From Spirometra erinaceieuropaei (taxonomy: Eukaryota; Platyhelminthes; Cestoda; Diphyllobothriidea; Diphyllobothriidae), in assembly GCA_902702965.1 (NCBI GenBank), contig CACRXP010000423.1, positions 189,195 to 253,194 on the forward strand: a DNA stretch of 64,000 nucleotides. The letters run 5' to 3'. Position 1 is the stretch's first letter. Each line of letters opens with the position of its first letter. The notes beneath the pieces were generated by a model, which saw only the letters and a list, made by a program, of their open reading frames with translations, searched no databases and was not told the DNA's origin. Position numbers and translations under genes: made by a program. Below are positions 10,266-21,795 of the stretch, in pieces.

Positions 10266-10734
10266 TGCTCCATCATGAAGAAATTCGCGCCAAATCCACT
10301 GAATGGCCCACCACGTGAGGCACTGATGCGCAAAGTTGTCCTCCACAATCAAATAATCGTATACTGCGCTACTCAAAAATATGCCATTCGCCCCTTAGAA
10401 CAGTGTTGTTCGTTGTTGCTTGCGAAGGAAGACCTGCAGTTTACATGGAAAAACGCTCAGCCGAGTTCTTTTGAGACGAGCAGTGATTAGCGTGCGGTTA
10501 TTGAGTAGATGTCCTTCCTCTGGTATTTTTGACCCATAAATTACTTCACGCGGATCGATATCGATTTTATTGGCATACACCTAGTTCACATCGACTCATT
10601 CGCTCGAATGGCGCCTAAACATTCATATCATTTTTAGACGTCTTTCGAAACACCCTGCACATTCGATATGGACGAGCGGGAATGTAATTCAAGGATCGAA
10701 GTGAACTGAACAGCTAGATGACCAGGAAACTTCG
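10266..10734. other. Nothing recognised
   Basis: No repeat or domain was recognised between the R6 copy and the next MITE. Short frames here are not supported. Confidence 0.4.
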
Positions 10735-11706
10735 AGAGGGTCCTGACCTCCGTAAGTTCTTCTGAAATGCGTTTTCGATTTGGAAGGATTACTTAAACGC
10801 GACTTTAATACTGATTATATAGCAATAGAATCCTTTAATATTTTGGACCCTGCAGGATGTCCGCCTTTTAATGCACTGCCTCTCAAACTACTGTAGAAAC
10901 CGTACTTGGGACAAAACTACTACTTATCTAGCATGCATTTTTCCAATGGATTTTTTATGGTCTTGCAAATTCAAGTATATCGCATAGAAACCATAGACGA
11001 AAATATGCTTTTTTCAGTCCCTCGGTAGAGACGTACGTCATTTTTGTATTTTAATCTCGAAGAAGAAGTGTAATTAAGTTGTAAAAGGTCTCTAATTATG
11101 AGGTTTCTTAAGACTGCGCATTGTCCTTTCATATAACACCATACCTATACGTTTATTACTGCTCCTCCTGAAATTTACAACATAGTTCGCATCAATTGCA
11201 GAATTATATGGACACTATACAATAGCTTTTTAAAGGCATGGAAGAATATGCGATTTTCTTTGATCGGAAGGCACGCAACTTGTAGACTGAAATCACTAGG
11301 TGCTGATGCAACGACTGATGAGGTTCCAAATTATTTGAGAATTAGAAAACCTTTTTAAATCCAAATTATACTCCTTTTTTCGAGCATTGACGTAATTATC
11401 TACCAAACGATTGAAAAAAAACATATTTGCGGTCATGGTTTCTATGAGATAAATTTGGATTTGTAGGATCATGGAAAATCAATGAGAAAAAATGCATGCT
11501 ACTTAGGTAGTCATTTTGTACCAAGCGGGCTTTTTACTGGAGTTTGGGAAGCAGTATATTCAAAGGCCGACATCCTGCCGAGTCTGAATTATTATGGGAT
11601 TATGCCCCTAACTAATCACTATTACGAACGCGTTTAAGTAATCCTTTCTAATCGAAAACACATTTCAGAATTTCGATCAAAATTTCATAAGATCGGTCAC
11701 TCACTG
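10735..11706. mobile_element. Foldback MITE, copy 2 (left end eroded)
   Basis: The right end reads AAAATTTCATAAGATCGGTCACTCACTG, followed by TA (11707-11708). The left arm is recognisable from TTCTGAAATGCGTTTTCGAT (about 10760), but its outermost bases are diverged, so the left boundary is approximate. The arms pair (GGATTACTTAAACGCG near 10783 with CGCGTTTAAGTAATCC near 11630). It belongs to the 'GACCGATCTCATGAAATG' subfamily. Confidence 0.75.
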
Positions 11707-11708
11707 TA

Positions 11709-12976
11709 CACTCACGTCGAATGTCTTCCGATCATCAGTAATTTCCCCGAACTTGTCTTTCTTATCAGACAATAAGCGCTAACTGGAACCTCAAAAGCTA
11801 AGTTGCCGAGGCTTATCAGAGACATTGAATGCGCATCCGCCGCATCTGTTTCGAGGTAGGTTTGCTTGAAATTTGTGACATACTCAACCGTCTGTTCGAT
11901 TGAAATTAAAATTAATTGAGACCAGATTGCTGCTTTTTGAGGAATATTTATTGTCCGTCTCCTTCCCCAGTAAAAAAAACCTCCAAACGGCTTTATGTAC
12001 TAATCTCGCAGGTGCACTTCCCTGTAGGGCATAACATGCTGCAGATTTAGGATTTCCAATGTACCTCGAGTCAGCTATGTAATGGTTATGTTTCAAAGGA
12101 CCTATCACCCAAACCAACGCTTCCACAAATGTTCTGCTGCAGTAGAGGCACGAAGCACGCGGTGACAGTTTTGCTAAACAAAAGCCTGACAAGTTCTTCG
12201 CCAGACCGTTTTTTTACCAACCACCATAAACAAGGACTGTTAAGGTCTTACTAGTATGAATGTCTACAAAACTGCCTCGCTCTGGGACCGCGGGACGGAC
12301 AAGCAGTGAGGCAGGACTCGGAAAATCAGATCACCGCGTAGACCACCTTGATCTGATCTGTACACGCATACTTCGGAGCTGGAATCAAAAGCGGTATCGC
12401 TGGGCAACAGGGTAAAATCCAGGCTATGAGATCCTTCCGTGTTGGGCGGGCCAAATGGGTCGGTCACCCACTGATTCAACTATCGCTCGAAGGTGCGAGG
12501 TTGTGAAGGCGAGTGAAAAGCGTTCGGCGGTCTGTTGCCGGAAAAAAAAATCAGAAGAGCGTTGCAACAAAAGAAAGAAAGGTAGAGAAAGCGTAGGAAG
12601 GGTTAAAAACGGCACCAATGTGGAAGCGCTCAAACCAGGCGGAAATGAGGGCGAATTAAATGCTTTAGGTCCGAATTGTGGAGACGTGACCTTCTAAGTC
12701 CTGTCCATCTGTCAGCTCTTCGCGTGGTTCTGAGTCAAGAGCCGAAGGTTTCGTGTTTTCCGCTAGAAGAGCCCGGATACCCTATAGGCTCAAATCCCAT
12801 TAAAAGCAAAGTAACCTGCTCCAGGAGATTATTTTATGGTTGTGTCCAAACGTTCCTGGTGCTGCCTTGACTGGCCGCAAAAAGTGTGAATTAATAACAG
12901 CAGGCAGAAAGTTATTTATGTGGTTTGAAACACCACTCGTTACCACCGTGGGCGGTGAATCGACTCCAAAGAATTC
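11709..12976. other. No gene recognised
   Basis: Open stretches at 11884-12192 (minus) and 12264-12697 (both strands) show no family features. GATCTGATCTG at about 12350 also occurs in a similar context near 6437, a weak hint of a shared repeat. Confidence 0.4.
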
Positions 12977-13831
12977 CCGTCAATGACCGATCTCATGAAA
13001 TGTTGGCCAAATTTCTGAAAAATCGTTCTGGATTAGAAAGGATTACCTCGGTGGGTTTGTCATATTGATTATCTCTCAGTATAGTCCTATGATATTCCTA
13101 CCTCACCAGGATGTTGGCTTTCAAATGCACTTCCTTTCGACTTTCTTTAAAGACCGCGCTCGGTAAAGATTACTACTTAAATAGCATGTATTTTTCAAAT
13201 TGATTTTCGATGGCCTTATGCATTCATGTGTATCTCATAGAAAACAGGAGCATGCAATTTTTAAGGACTGCGCAATGCCTATTCGCACAGCATTGTCCGT
13301 TTATTAATGCTTCTCTTGAAGTGGATAGAAGAGCCCGCATCAATTGCCAACTCTTATGACCTTTACATGGTATCTTCTTAAAACGCAGAACGATGCATGA
13401 TTTTCGTTACGCGTAAAGCATACACCTTGTAGACTTAAATCGCTAGACGGCTTCTCCGGCTCAAAATTACTCGACACTGAGAAAACTTCCTAAAGACCTA
13501 AATAAACCCACTGTTCGAGTATACGATGTGAAAATCACCTGAGTTGCCACCAAGTGAGTAAGCGATGGTGAACTTTTGTGCACATTTTTTGTAAAATATA
13601 TTCAAATGTATAAGGCCATTAAAATCAATGCGAAGAATGTATGCTATTAAAGTAGCCATTTTTTACCAAGTGCAGTTTCTATAAGAGATCGAAAAGAAGT
13701 GCATTCGAAAGTCAACATCCCGTTGAGTTCGAAAAATCACAGGAATATACAACTGCATCTAAGTAATTCTTCATAATTGATGATTTATTTCAGAATTTTG
13801 GCCAAATTTTCATGTGATCCGTAATTGATTC
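12977..13831. mobile_element. Foldback MITE, copy 3 (diverged, shortened)
   Basis: The left end GTCAATGACCGATCTCATGA and the right end, with TTTCATGTGATCCGTAATTG, are complementary with substitutions. At about 855 bp it is shorter than the typical 990 bp, with both termini and parts of the loop changed. No clean TA duplication remains, which suggests an old insertion. Confidence 0.7.
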
Positions 13832-14164
13832 CAATTTCAGTTCAAGAATAGTGAGTAGCATTTATGATGAGAGAGTGTTCACTGATCACGTCCCGATCGC
13901 AACTGACAGGTCGATAATGTCGTGACTCAATGACATGTGGAAGGACTTGCAGCTGTGTCTTCTAAAGACTTCTTCGACTGTGTAAAGTCTGAGGCCCTTC
14001 ATTTAGAACTGCATGGCTGACAGGCAGCTTTGCAAGTCATGAGTAGCAATTCCACCCACCTCGATTGAATTTTTTTGTCTTGCCTCAACAAAATTCTTAT
14101 GATTTAAAATAGTATCGACCATGATGACTCTACGTGATCTCACCCGAAACTGTTTGTAGGACAG
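13832..14164. other. Nothing recognised
   Basis: A 330-base spacer between a MITE and a PLE fragment, with no feature that I can name. Confidence 0.4.
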
Positions 14165-14350
14165 CATTGATTAATAAATGGACACTCCGATGGGTTCGCC
14201 AGTCTCCGGGCTCATGGGCGTGACGGTTCTGCAACAACTTGGGAGTGCAAACTTAAGTTTTAGGCGTACTATGTTGATGACAATAGGCCAACATATCAAG
14301 GTGCACTGTTGTTTTAACTCCGGTTGTTCGAAGCAGAACCTGACCTGATT
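14165..14350 (+). pseudogene. PLE reverse-transcriptase fragment
   Basis: The plus strand reads GTPMGSPVSGLMGVTVLQQL (about 14178-14240), the PLE RT motif that precedes the YVDD block. The catalytic YVDD block itself is not found downstream before 14450. The fragment points towards the minus-strand PLE that ends at 14586, so two PLE pieces meet tail to tail. Confidence 0.75.
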
Positions 14351-14498
14351 TCGTAAATGTATGAGTTCCTGTGAGCATATTTTGAAGGAAAGATGGATAT
14401 TTGCGCAGATAGTGCTGGTTCGCTCAAAACCACTTCCCACGTTACTCTAGCTATAAGTGAAGAAGAAGAGTCGAGCACCGGAACACTTCGTTTATTGT

Positions 14499-14540
14499 CC
14501 TGGGCTTTCAGACTCGTGCAGGAGTCAATCGTCAGAGGTA
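14499..14540 (-). ncRNA. Degenerate hammerhead-ribozyme-like motif after PLE ORF
   Basis: On the minus strand CTGACGA (14535-14529) is followed by a GACTC/GAGTC hairpin and then GAAA (near 14509). PLEs are known to carry hammerhead ribozymes in their terminal (pLTR) repeats. This motif lies just beyond the C-terminus of the minus-strand PLE ORF. The downstream words (AATAAA, TTCCGGTGCTCG, TCTTCTTC) parallel those after the motifs at 16168 and 62366. Two extra bases before stem II and a changed cleavage context suggest it is inactive. Confidence 0.5.
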
Positions 14541-14585
14541 GTAGCGGCAACAGAACAAGCGACAGTTATTAGGCATGTAGGCCAA

Positions 14586-15000
14586 TCATCGACCGAGGAC
14601 GCAAGACTGGAGGTGACTGCGTAGGCTTCTGTACACCGGCGCCAGATCGATAAATCGATTGACTGAGTTCTCATCCGAAGCCCAGGCTTCAATCAATTCT
14701 CGGCCTATTTTGCTTCCGGCGTGAGCGACTATTTTGGTGGCTGTGATGTTAAACTCGAGACACATTTCGTAGGTGTGGGCGGCCACTTGTGATAATGCGT
14801 CGCCTCGTCGCACAACCAGCTTATGTTCGTGTATGCGCGATCCGAGCATGCGTCCAGTCTGGCCTGCGTAGTTGCAAGGACAGTTTTGACACGGGATGCA
14901 GTACACTACTCCAGATTGCTCTTCAGGCTTTAACCGGTCTTTAATTTTCATGATCCTATCGCGCATGGTGTTTTTAGGGCGGTGTGCAATTCCAACACCT
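14586..15000 (-). pseudogene. PLE C-terminal GIY-YIG endonuclease (3' part of a MITE-split ORF)
   Basis: The minus-strand reading VGIAHRPKNTMRDRIMKIKD, VVYCIPCQNC, NYAGQTGRMLGSRIHEHK, RELIEAWASDENSVNRFIDL is the GIY-YIG nuclease of Penelope-like retroelements, which nicks target DNA for priming. VVY...YAG stands for GIY...YIG; the catalytic Arg (in GSRIHEH) and the Glu (in RELIEAW) are present, as are the CxxC cysteines. The frame is open from the MITE junction at about 15000 to the stop near 14586. The N-terminal continuation lies beyond the MITE, at 15997-16115. No RT domain is attached, as expected for a 5'-truncated copy. Confidence 0.88.
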
Positions 15001-15001
15001 A

Positions 15002-15994
15002 CAATGAGTGGCCGATCTCAGGAAATGCTGGCTAAAATTCTGAAATGCGTTTTCGATTAAGAAGGATTACTTCGGCGCGGCTGTAATGCCGATTATTATA
15101 CGGCATAATCTTATGACATTTTGGACTCGGCAAGATTTCATCTTTTGAATACACTGCTTCTCAATCTCCTGTAGAAACCGTAGTCGGCAAAAAAATGACT
15201 ACATAAGTAACATGCATTTTTCCATTGATTATCAATGATCCTGCAAGTTCAAATATATCTTATAGAAACCATGAACAAACATATGCTTTATTTAAGTCAC
15301 TTATTAGAGAACCACGTGTTGTTTGTATTTTATGCTCATGGAAGGCATATAACCAGGCTTTAAAAAATTTTCTAGTTGTCGAATAACTTGGAGCCTGATC
15401 ATTCGTTGCATTAGCGCTTAGTGATTTCAGTCTACAAGGTGCATGCATTCCGCGTAAAGAAAATCACGTATTTTTCTATGCAACTAAAAATATATCACAC
15501 ATAGTCTGTAAAATTTTACAATGAATGCGGACTATGTTGTGCATTTCATGAGGAGCTGTGGTAAACAGTGAGATACGCTGCTATGTGAATAAACATTGCG
15601 AGATCCTAAAAAAATCTAATAATAAGAACCTTATTTACAACGTAATTATACGCCTTCCATGAGCATACAATATAAACAAGACGTGATTCTCTACTAATTG
15701 ACTGAATTAAAGCATATTTTTGTTCATGGTTTCTATAATATATATTTGAATTTGCAGGACCATCGAAATCAGTGGAAAAATGCATACTACCTATGTAGCC
15801 ATTTTTTACCAAGTACGGTTTCTACAGGAGATTGAGAAGCAGCGTATTCGAAAGGTGAAATTTTGCCGAGTCCGAAATGTTATAAGATTATGCCGTCTAA
15901 TAATCGGCATTACAGCAGCGCCGAAGTTATCCTTATTAATCGAAAACGCACTTCAGAATTTTAGCCAGCATTTCATGAGATCGGTCACTCACTG
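15002..15994. mobile_element. Foldback MITE, copy 4, inserted in a PLE ORF
   Basis: A 993-bp element with left end CAATGAGTGGCCGATCTCAG after TA (15000-15001) and right end GAGATCGGTCACTCACTG, followed by TT, a mutated TA. The arms pair strongly (TCTGAAATGCGTTTTCGATT near 15040 with AATCGAAAACGCACTTCAGA near 15940). It splits the minus-strand PLE coding sequence, and the reading frame continues across the site when the element and one dinucleotide are ignored. Confidence 0.88.
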
Positions 15995-15996
15995 TT

Positions 15997-16115
15997 TCTC
16001 CGTAGTCATGTGCTGGGTCGCATCTGAAACGTCCTTGACGTATGGCAGAGAGTGACATAACGTTGTTGTAGCTGGTGTTCGAGTCCTCTTGTGGCGACCG
16101 CATCGGCAGCGACTT
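15997..16115 (-). pseudogene. PLE ORF, 5' part upstream of the MITE
   Basis: The minus strand encodes PATTTLCHSLPYVKDVSDAT and then QHMTTE, the conserved block that precedes the GIY-YIG domain in PLEs. It compares with YIQGISETLCQHLKRFG in the copy at 52030. It ends at the MITE and resumes in frame at 15000. Upstream it abuts the hammerhead-bearing terminal segment (16130-16205), so the RT domain is missing. A truncated copy preceded by a terminal repeat is a typical PLE structure. Confidence 0.8.
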
Positions 16116-16159
16116 ATGAATGCAGAAGATGAAGATGCGATCACCGGAACAAGAAATTT

Positions 16160-16205
16160 ATTGGCCTGACGTTTCGGATCCTAACTCGAATCCCCTATCA
16201 GAGAC
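16160..16205 (-). ncRNA. Hammerhead-ribozyme-like motif in PLE terminal repeat (degenerate)
   Basis: On the minus strand a CTGATAG core (16201-16195; consensus CTGANGA, so mutated) precedes a GGATTC/GGATCC stem with loop GAGTTA and then GAAACGTC (16175-16168). The GAAACGTC end and the following GGCCAATAAATTTCTTGTTC match the motif at 62361-62408 nearly base for base. Placement 5' of the truncated ORF fits a PLE pLTR. Confidence 0.6.
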
Positions 16206-16394
16206 ATTAGCAGATAAAGGTCTGCTGTGGGTCCTGTTTGTGGTTTCAATTCATCCCTGTGACGGTTTGCCGTTGTCATTGACGATATCTGCAGATTCCC
16301 AGATGGCATATCAAAAGAAAAGTAGGCGTTCATCGGGAGAGATTTATTTGAGGTTTGACGTTTCGAGTAGTTATTTCGTCTACCGATCTTCACA

Positions 16395-17465
16395 GACTGT
16401 GTTAAAATTACGCTGAGGGCGATGGCCAACTCACAGCTCAGGATCTCGTGGAACTCATGGGGCACTGCCTCAAGACATTCTGTACCTTCGAAGAGATTAT
16501 ATATGAGCAAATTATGGGTACTCCGATGGATTCACCAATCTTCGGGCTCATTACTGGGGCCGTTCCGCAAAAACTGGAGAGGCAACTGTTCGCGCAGTAC
16601 AAATTCAGGTTTTGTGCGCGCTACTTCGGCGACACCTCCGTGATCATCGATGGGAACACAACTAACTGCTTGGAGGAGCGACTGAACTCAATCATTCTCG
16701 ACCTATGGTTCACGATGGAAGCGGAAGTGGAGGACAAACATCCGTTCTTGGATGTTTTTGTCTTCCGCCAACCAGACGCCAAACTGGTGACGAACACGAT
16801 GCAAACGCCCAGTTACAACAATAGCCTCCCACTGCAACACAACAGAAGCAGTGTACGCACGCTATACCAAGGGGTAGAGTCTCACTGCGGCACACTAACT
16901 GCCAATACGAAAGAGATGAAGCTCCTTCAAGACTTCCTCAGAGCCAACGACTATCCGCGAACACTCGTTGGGCCGAGCTGAAGGCAGCTAAGGAAACGGA
17001 AGGAAGAGCATAGTCAACCAAATCGCGGTGGTGCGTTTCGTACATGAAAGGGTTCTCCGAAACCGTGGCTATACCCCTTGCGTCACTTGGGAATGAGAGT
17101 TGCTCACGGGCCTGACTCGACAATCCCCCGGCAAGTGATGCAACCAAAAGATCCTATCCATAGGTAAGAGATGTCGGTCGTTCTCTAGTGACTTCAATGC
17201 AGCCGCGGGATGTGCAACTACGTTGGATAAAATTGGCCGACGGCTGCAAACGTGAATGCATGAGCATAAGTAAGCTGTGCGAAGGTTGGACTCAAATTCG
17301 GATGTTGCCACACGCGCCGCGCAAATAGGACGCATCTACACCTTTGACGCCATTGGGATTGTAAGCCGAGGTGATGATCACACGGCAAGATAGGCACAAG
17401 ACGCCTGGATGTCTACCGACTGTTCTGTTAACCGCCACATCAATTTGCACCCCCTCCCCCCTTAT
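16395..17465 (+). pseudogene. PLE reverse transcriptase plus GIY-YIG, decayed
   Basis: The plus strand shows the RT block LVELMGHCLKTFCTFEEIIY and then QIMGTPMDSPIFGLITGAV (about 16500-16560). RYFGDTSVIID follows at about 16620-16652, where active PLEs have RYVDDTFVII: the first catalytic Asp is Gly. KHPFLDVFVFRQPDAKLVT is the next RT block. The open frame ends at 16981. Later frames carry SYMKGFSETVAIPLASLG (about 17040), IGRRLQT-stop-MHEHK (about 17240), AVRRLDSNSDVATRAA and DAWMSTDCSVNRHINLHP (about 17400-17450), the GIY-YIG domain and C-terminus. It lies head to head with the minus-strand PLE pLTR at 16205. Confidence 0.85.
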
Positions 17466-18695
17466 CTGGTTTTACAAACCTTCTGGACGTGGGAAAATAG
17501 AAGCCGTCAACTATCGAACGACGAGGGCGGGGGTGATTTAGGCCCCAGTGACTTGCGGGTCGGATGCAGCCACACAGGCAACTTCGGTGGGCTACGAATC
17601 AACCAAAAAGGGGCCATATAAGGATAGCTGTGAGCAGGACTGTCTAGTCTCGGATGATGGATGGTCAAAGTAACCTATCCCGGTAAACGCTTCCATTTCT
17701 CTTGAGATGTCTACAGCAGCGTAGGTACAGGGGCGGTAATTGCCCAGCATATCGTTCCCTCCCTCACTCATTTGAACCCCACAGAGGCAGGATGGCCGAA
17801 GGCGGGATCTTACGCAATGACCGACCAAGCTAATCAGACACTCTACGCGTACCATACACATCCCCTCCGCGCGCGGTGGACCGGGTTTTCACATAAACAA
17901 CAGAGGAACGATTTAGATCCTATCAGAATCGGCATGCCAATGAAACTGCCTCGCAGTTCTCAGATCAGGAGCTGCAAAATGATCATGACTTGAGCGCATC
18001 ACGATGGTATATAAGCGCGTCAGACTGTTTTTAGTGAGGAATATGCGCTAAGAGTCGTACGAATGCAGTCGGCAGGGTCGGCCTTACTTTCTATCCTCCA
18101 CTCACATTCCCCAGTTCAATTTCCGACCCGGTCAGCCACTTGGCACGGCGTGGCGTGGGCCTGGGCCTAGGAGTGCCGCCACAACCCCGCTCATACGTGC
18201 AGCCCACATAACGCGTACCACCTTAAAATCCTGCCCCCATGTTCGTATAGCATGATTTACTCTAGTACTGTATCCAAGTTATCTACTGACTGAAGTTGTG
18301 CTATCAGTTCTCCGTTTCCTCCATTAACTCAAGTGTGATGTGATGTGCATGTAAGACCACACAAAAAGTACTTTAGAAACTGGGATTTATGCTTTACCCT
18401 TTCGGATATTACAGTCTTTTTCTTCTTCAGAGAACACTGTCACCGTGAACAGTTATTCGTTCAGAAAGCACGCGCCGTCCAAAACTGCCCTTTAACTTTT
18501 CTCAGCTTGTTTGCACGGACTTCTCCCCTAGAAAGGTAGCGTTAACTTTGTGTTTTACGGTCCCCAGCCCTTATGTTTTGTACCTTGCCTAGTCACATAA
18601 ATCTTCCCAGCTTTCTTAAATGTCATGTATGCACTAAAATGCACGCCTTGCAGAATGTCCTCTGTTGCCGGGGTTCCACCTCTCCTCCTCCTCCT
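17466..18695. other. No gene recognised
   Basis: Frames at 17592-17993 and 18345-18539 have no recognisable domain. The sequence becomes CTC-rich just before the assembly gap. Confidence 0.4.
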
Positions 18696-18736
18696 NNNNN
18701 NNNNNNNNNNNNNNNNNNNNNNNNNNNNNNNNNNNN
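18696..18736. other. Assembly gap (41 N) inside a CTC-rich microsatellite
   Basis: Forty-one N flanked by CTCCTCCTCCT on the left and TCCTCCTATCCC on the right, so the gap replaces an unresolved CTC/CCT simple repeat. Its true length is unknown. Confidence 0.98.
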
Positions 18737-19400
18737 TCCTCCTATCCCTTCTCGTCCTCCTATCCCTCCTCCCCCTCCTCCTCCACCCCTCTGACTCCCT
18801 GTTTCAGCGATTGGACAGTTTTACGATAGAGGTTCTTTTTCAAAATGAAGCGCAACTGCACAATTTTGATCAAATGCCAGAAGTGGTTTTTTTTCAGTCC
18901 CTCTGAAGAACCTTGCAACGTCTCCTCCGGGCGTTGTGTTATTTCTTCGGTTAGACCAAGGTGTTGTGTTTTTCCGTTCTTACAAGCTTTTCAAAGTAGC
19001 TGAAAACGGAAATAAAAGGACCCACCCTCTTACTGGTAACTTCTGGTATGTTTCTAGATTCAAGACCAGGCTCGTTAAGTGGTATTTTTAACTTCACTCT
19101 GAACCTAGTCAGTATGCTAAGGGGTCCGGAAGGCAGGGCGTTTTCGGAGTCCTACTCTACCGAAAAATAATATTTCCCTTTCCTACACTCAGTTAAAAAT
19201 ATTTCCAGCTAAAAAATAAGAGTCAAACGTTTGTGGTACTGTCGAGGGTTCACACTAAGCACGCTTTTCAGTAGTAATTACTACTAGGGTAGATTGCTAT
19301 GTTGAAAGAAATGCACTTTTGCGGATGGCGTTGTGGGACATACTGCAGTCGGCAGCCCCACCGGTAGCCACACAGCTGTTGGTAGCATAGGCAAAATAAC
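18737..19400. other. No gene recognised
   Basis: CTC-rich to about 18790, then AT-rich sequence. No domain or repeat family was recognised. Confidence 0.4.
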
Positions 19401-19755
19401 GTTATACGCAAAGACAATGGAGACTGGAATGGCATTTCTGACTTGTTAGACGTCATCAGCCAGCCACAACCGACCCCGAGGCGCGAGGTCTGGATGTTCA
19501 ACGTCCTAACTATTGAGCCATGACCATTTGGCAGAGGGGCGCTCACAGCGGCGCATGATATAGACAGAATGCTGTTACCGACAAAGACAAGGGAGACTGG
19601 AATGACAATTTCTGGCTTATTGGTCGTCGTCAGCCAGTCATACCCAACTCCGAGGTGTGGAGCAGCTGGGGCTCGAAATCGCGACTAGTTAGTTAGAAGT
19701 CTGACGCCTCTAACCACTGAGCAACGGGCTCCTTGTCTTATCGGTTTCGATCGGT
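19401..19755 (-). repeat. Two SINE copies in tandem
   Basis: Two body-plus-tRNA-head units sit head to tail, joined by a shortened X unit (19534-19561: AGGGGCGCTCAC joined directly to AGCGGCGCATGATATAG). The second head, on the minus strand, shows an A-box-like TTGCTCAGTGG, a CTTCTAA anticodon loop and a B-box-like ATTTCGAGCCCC (about 19665-19735). The first head (about 19480-19530) is more decayed. Confidence 0.65.
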
Positions 19756-20438
19756 GAGCAATGTCACTCTGTTTAACTACACTTTGCCTAGCCTATATGA
19801 TGGTCAGAGTCGACTTACATAATAAAACCGTGACAACATTTTGGGTCGCATTCCTCATAACTTAAAACAATCCATAGTTTGATGATCCCACTTCCAAGGG
19901 AAGTCGGATAAGTAACAATAGCCGTTATTTTGGGAAAAAACAGTCGAAGGGTATTTCACAGCTTTAATCCTACGTTTAATGCTTTACTTTAATGTTATAA
20001 AATTTCAAAAGGAAGTTAAAAAAATTGAGCAATAACTGCAGAATAAAAAATGGAGGATAATCACGTGCTACCTGAGGAAAATTCCACTTTGAAGGCAGTG
20101 GAGGTGCCGTCGTCAGTTTAAACACTGTAAACCACATAGCGCAGGTGTGACTCTGGCAGCAAATCTCAAATATGATAAAAAGTCATTACAGTCTGAGTCT
20201 ACATGTGTTAGATAGGCTGGTTCAGTTCAATCTAGCGATTAATTTCGGAGAATCTTTGAAACCTGGGATTCCAAAACTAGAGAATCGACCAAACAGCACA
20301 CGGGAAACGCTGAGAAACCCACCGGTGAGCCGAACCCCTCTCCTCTGTGTCATGCAGCGGCCTAATATCGGCGAGGCACATGTCTGGGTTTTTAGTTAGT
20401 ACCCATGCTATGAATTATGGTACAAATTGCAATCTGTG
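19756..20438. other. No gene recognised
   Basis: AT-rich. The frame at 20172-20399 has no recognisable motif. Confidence 0.4.
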
Positions 20439-20700
20439 TATATACTACTGGCCGCCCGGCGGCATTTTGTAAATTTTAATCGGTTATTTCGTCGTCACTG
20501 ACGGCTTTCGGCCAACATATTCACGCTACATTTCAATCTGAGTCTGTAAGTTTCAGTAGACTGAGTTATTGTAAGTTAGCGATCAGTCACTGAAAAAATT
20601 TAAAAAAAGATAGAAAGAAAATATAGTCGAAATGCAACTGATGGGCAACTACACAATCATCCACAATGCGCAGTGTATGGAGGAGTTTCGAAAATGTATA
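20439..20700. repeat. Direct repeat R1, copy 1
   Basis: About 260 bases from ACTACTGGCCGCCCGGCGGC onward match 21797-22060 at roughly 80% by eye. The shared text includes GACTGAGTTATTGTAAGTTAG-like and AGATAGAAAGAAAATAT blocks. It ends near GGAGTTTCGAA. The source family is not recognised. Confidence 0.7.
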
Positions 20701-21793
20701 GAGAAAGGCATATTCTTAACTTTGGAGCAGAAAAATATTCGTATTTCTTGGGAACGCGAAAGAAACGGCCAAAAGTGTCAAATGTTTACCTCGCCTCACC
20801 ATGCAAAAATGCAAAGTACACAGAGATCCGTCAACTGAGTGCAGTAATAAAGCACTTCCTAAAGCGGTAACTTATTAAGGAAAGTTTTCTTATTGATGGA
20901 AGGCATATTTGTCGCTGACTTTTGTTGGGGACTGCTATTTTTCGCGAAAATGAAGTTTAACGTTTGAATGAGTCTTCACTTGTGACCCAAACGACCATCT
21001 CCGTGAAAGGGGACGCCCGAACACTCACTAATTCGGTAAATGCCTTCAAGAATAATCCTATTTTAAATTTCTCAGCAGACAGGTAATTCAGAATTTGCCT
21101 TTATGCACGATCGGATGAAAACTGAAAATCCTGAAGTATTCAACAATATTTCGAGGCCGATTTGATGCTCAACGTAATTGAAAACGAAGGAAAGTGTAAA
21201 TTAATTTAACAGAAAAAAGGTTCTCTTTAAAAACACAAAATGGTATGTTAACGATCACGCCTTTCAGTTTTACTTAAATTTATTAAGCATCAACCGGCCT
21301 CACAGCATGTCACCTTATGAAGACTTTTGTTTCAACGAGGTCCCCATCGGTGAATTTAAGCAAAATCCCGTTTCTCTTGTTGAACCCCATGTTATTTAAC
21401 CCAAACGAGTCAAGGACGACAAAATCCCTGGGAAACTGTTTTGGAATCTACACTCAGAATGTAGGCAGTTGACAAACCGTCATATATGAAATCACCCCAC
21501 TTATGAAACGATAGTTAGATGTCAGCTTCATTAAAGCACTAGTAATAGAAACTACTTTATGCTTACTTCCATAGTTACTATGCTTTTGGTATGAGAATAC
21601 ATTATGTACATTTAAAAACCAAGTTTACTAGATTAAAGCCATTTTGACTTTTTTAGGATATGGCGCTTTTATGTTTTTAATTCTTTTAAACTTGTAGTTA
21701 CTTAACGCTAGACTCATGAAACGGTGTCGGTTTGCGAGTTATTTGCAATCATTTGTAAGTTTCGAAACATTTCATGAGTTAAGTCACTAACTG
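20701..21793. mobile_element. Unclassified segment ending in a MITE-type terminus
   Basis: The right end reads ACATTTCATGAGTTAAGTCA and then CTAACTG before TA (21794-21795), like the ends of the foldback MITEs and the Tc1-like element. It abuts R1 copy 2. I found no matching left terminus and the interior is unlike the MITE arms, so this may be a different, partly deleted relative. Confidence 0.4.
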
Positions 21794-21795
21794 TA

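Noticed and set aside
18573..18906. Open frames crossing the run of N
   Set aside because: They read through the assembly gap and flanking CTC repeats; not coding.
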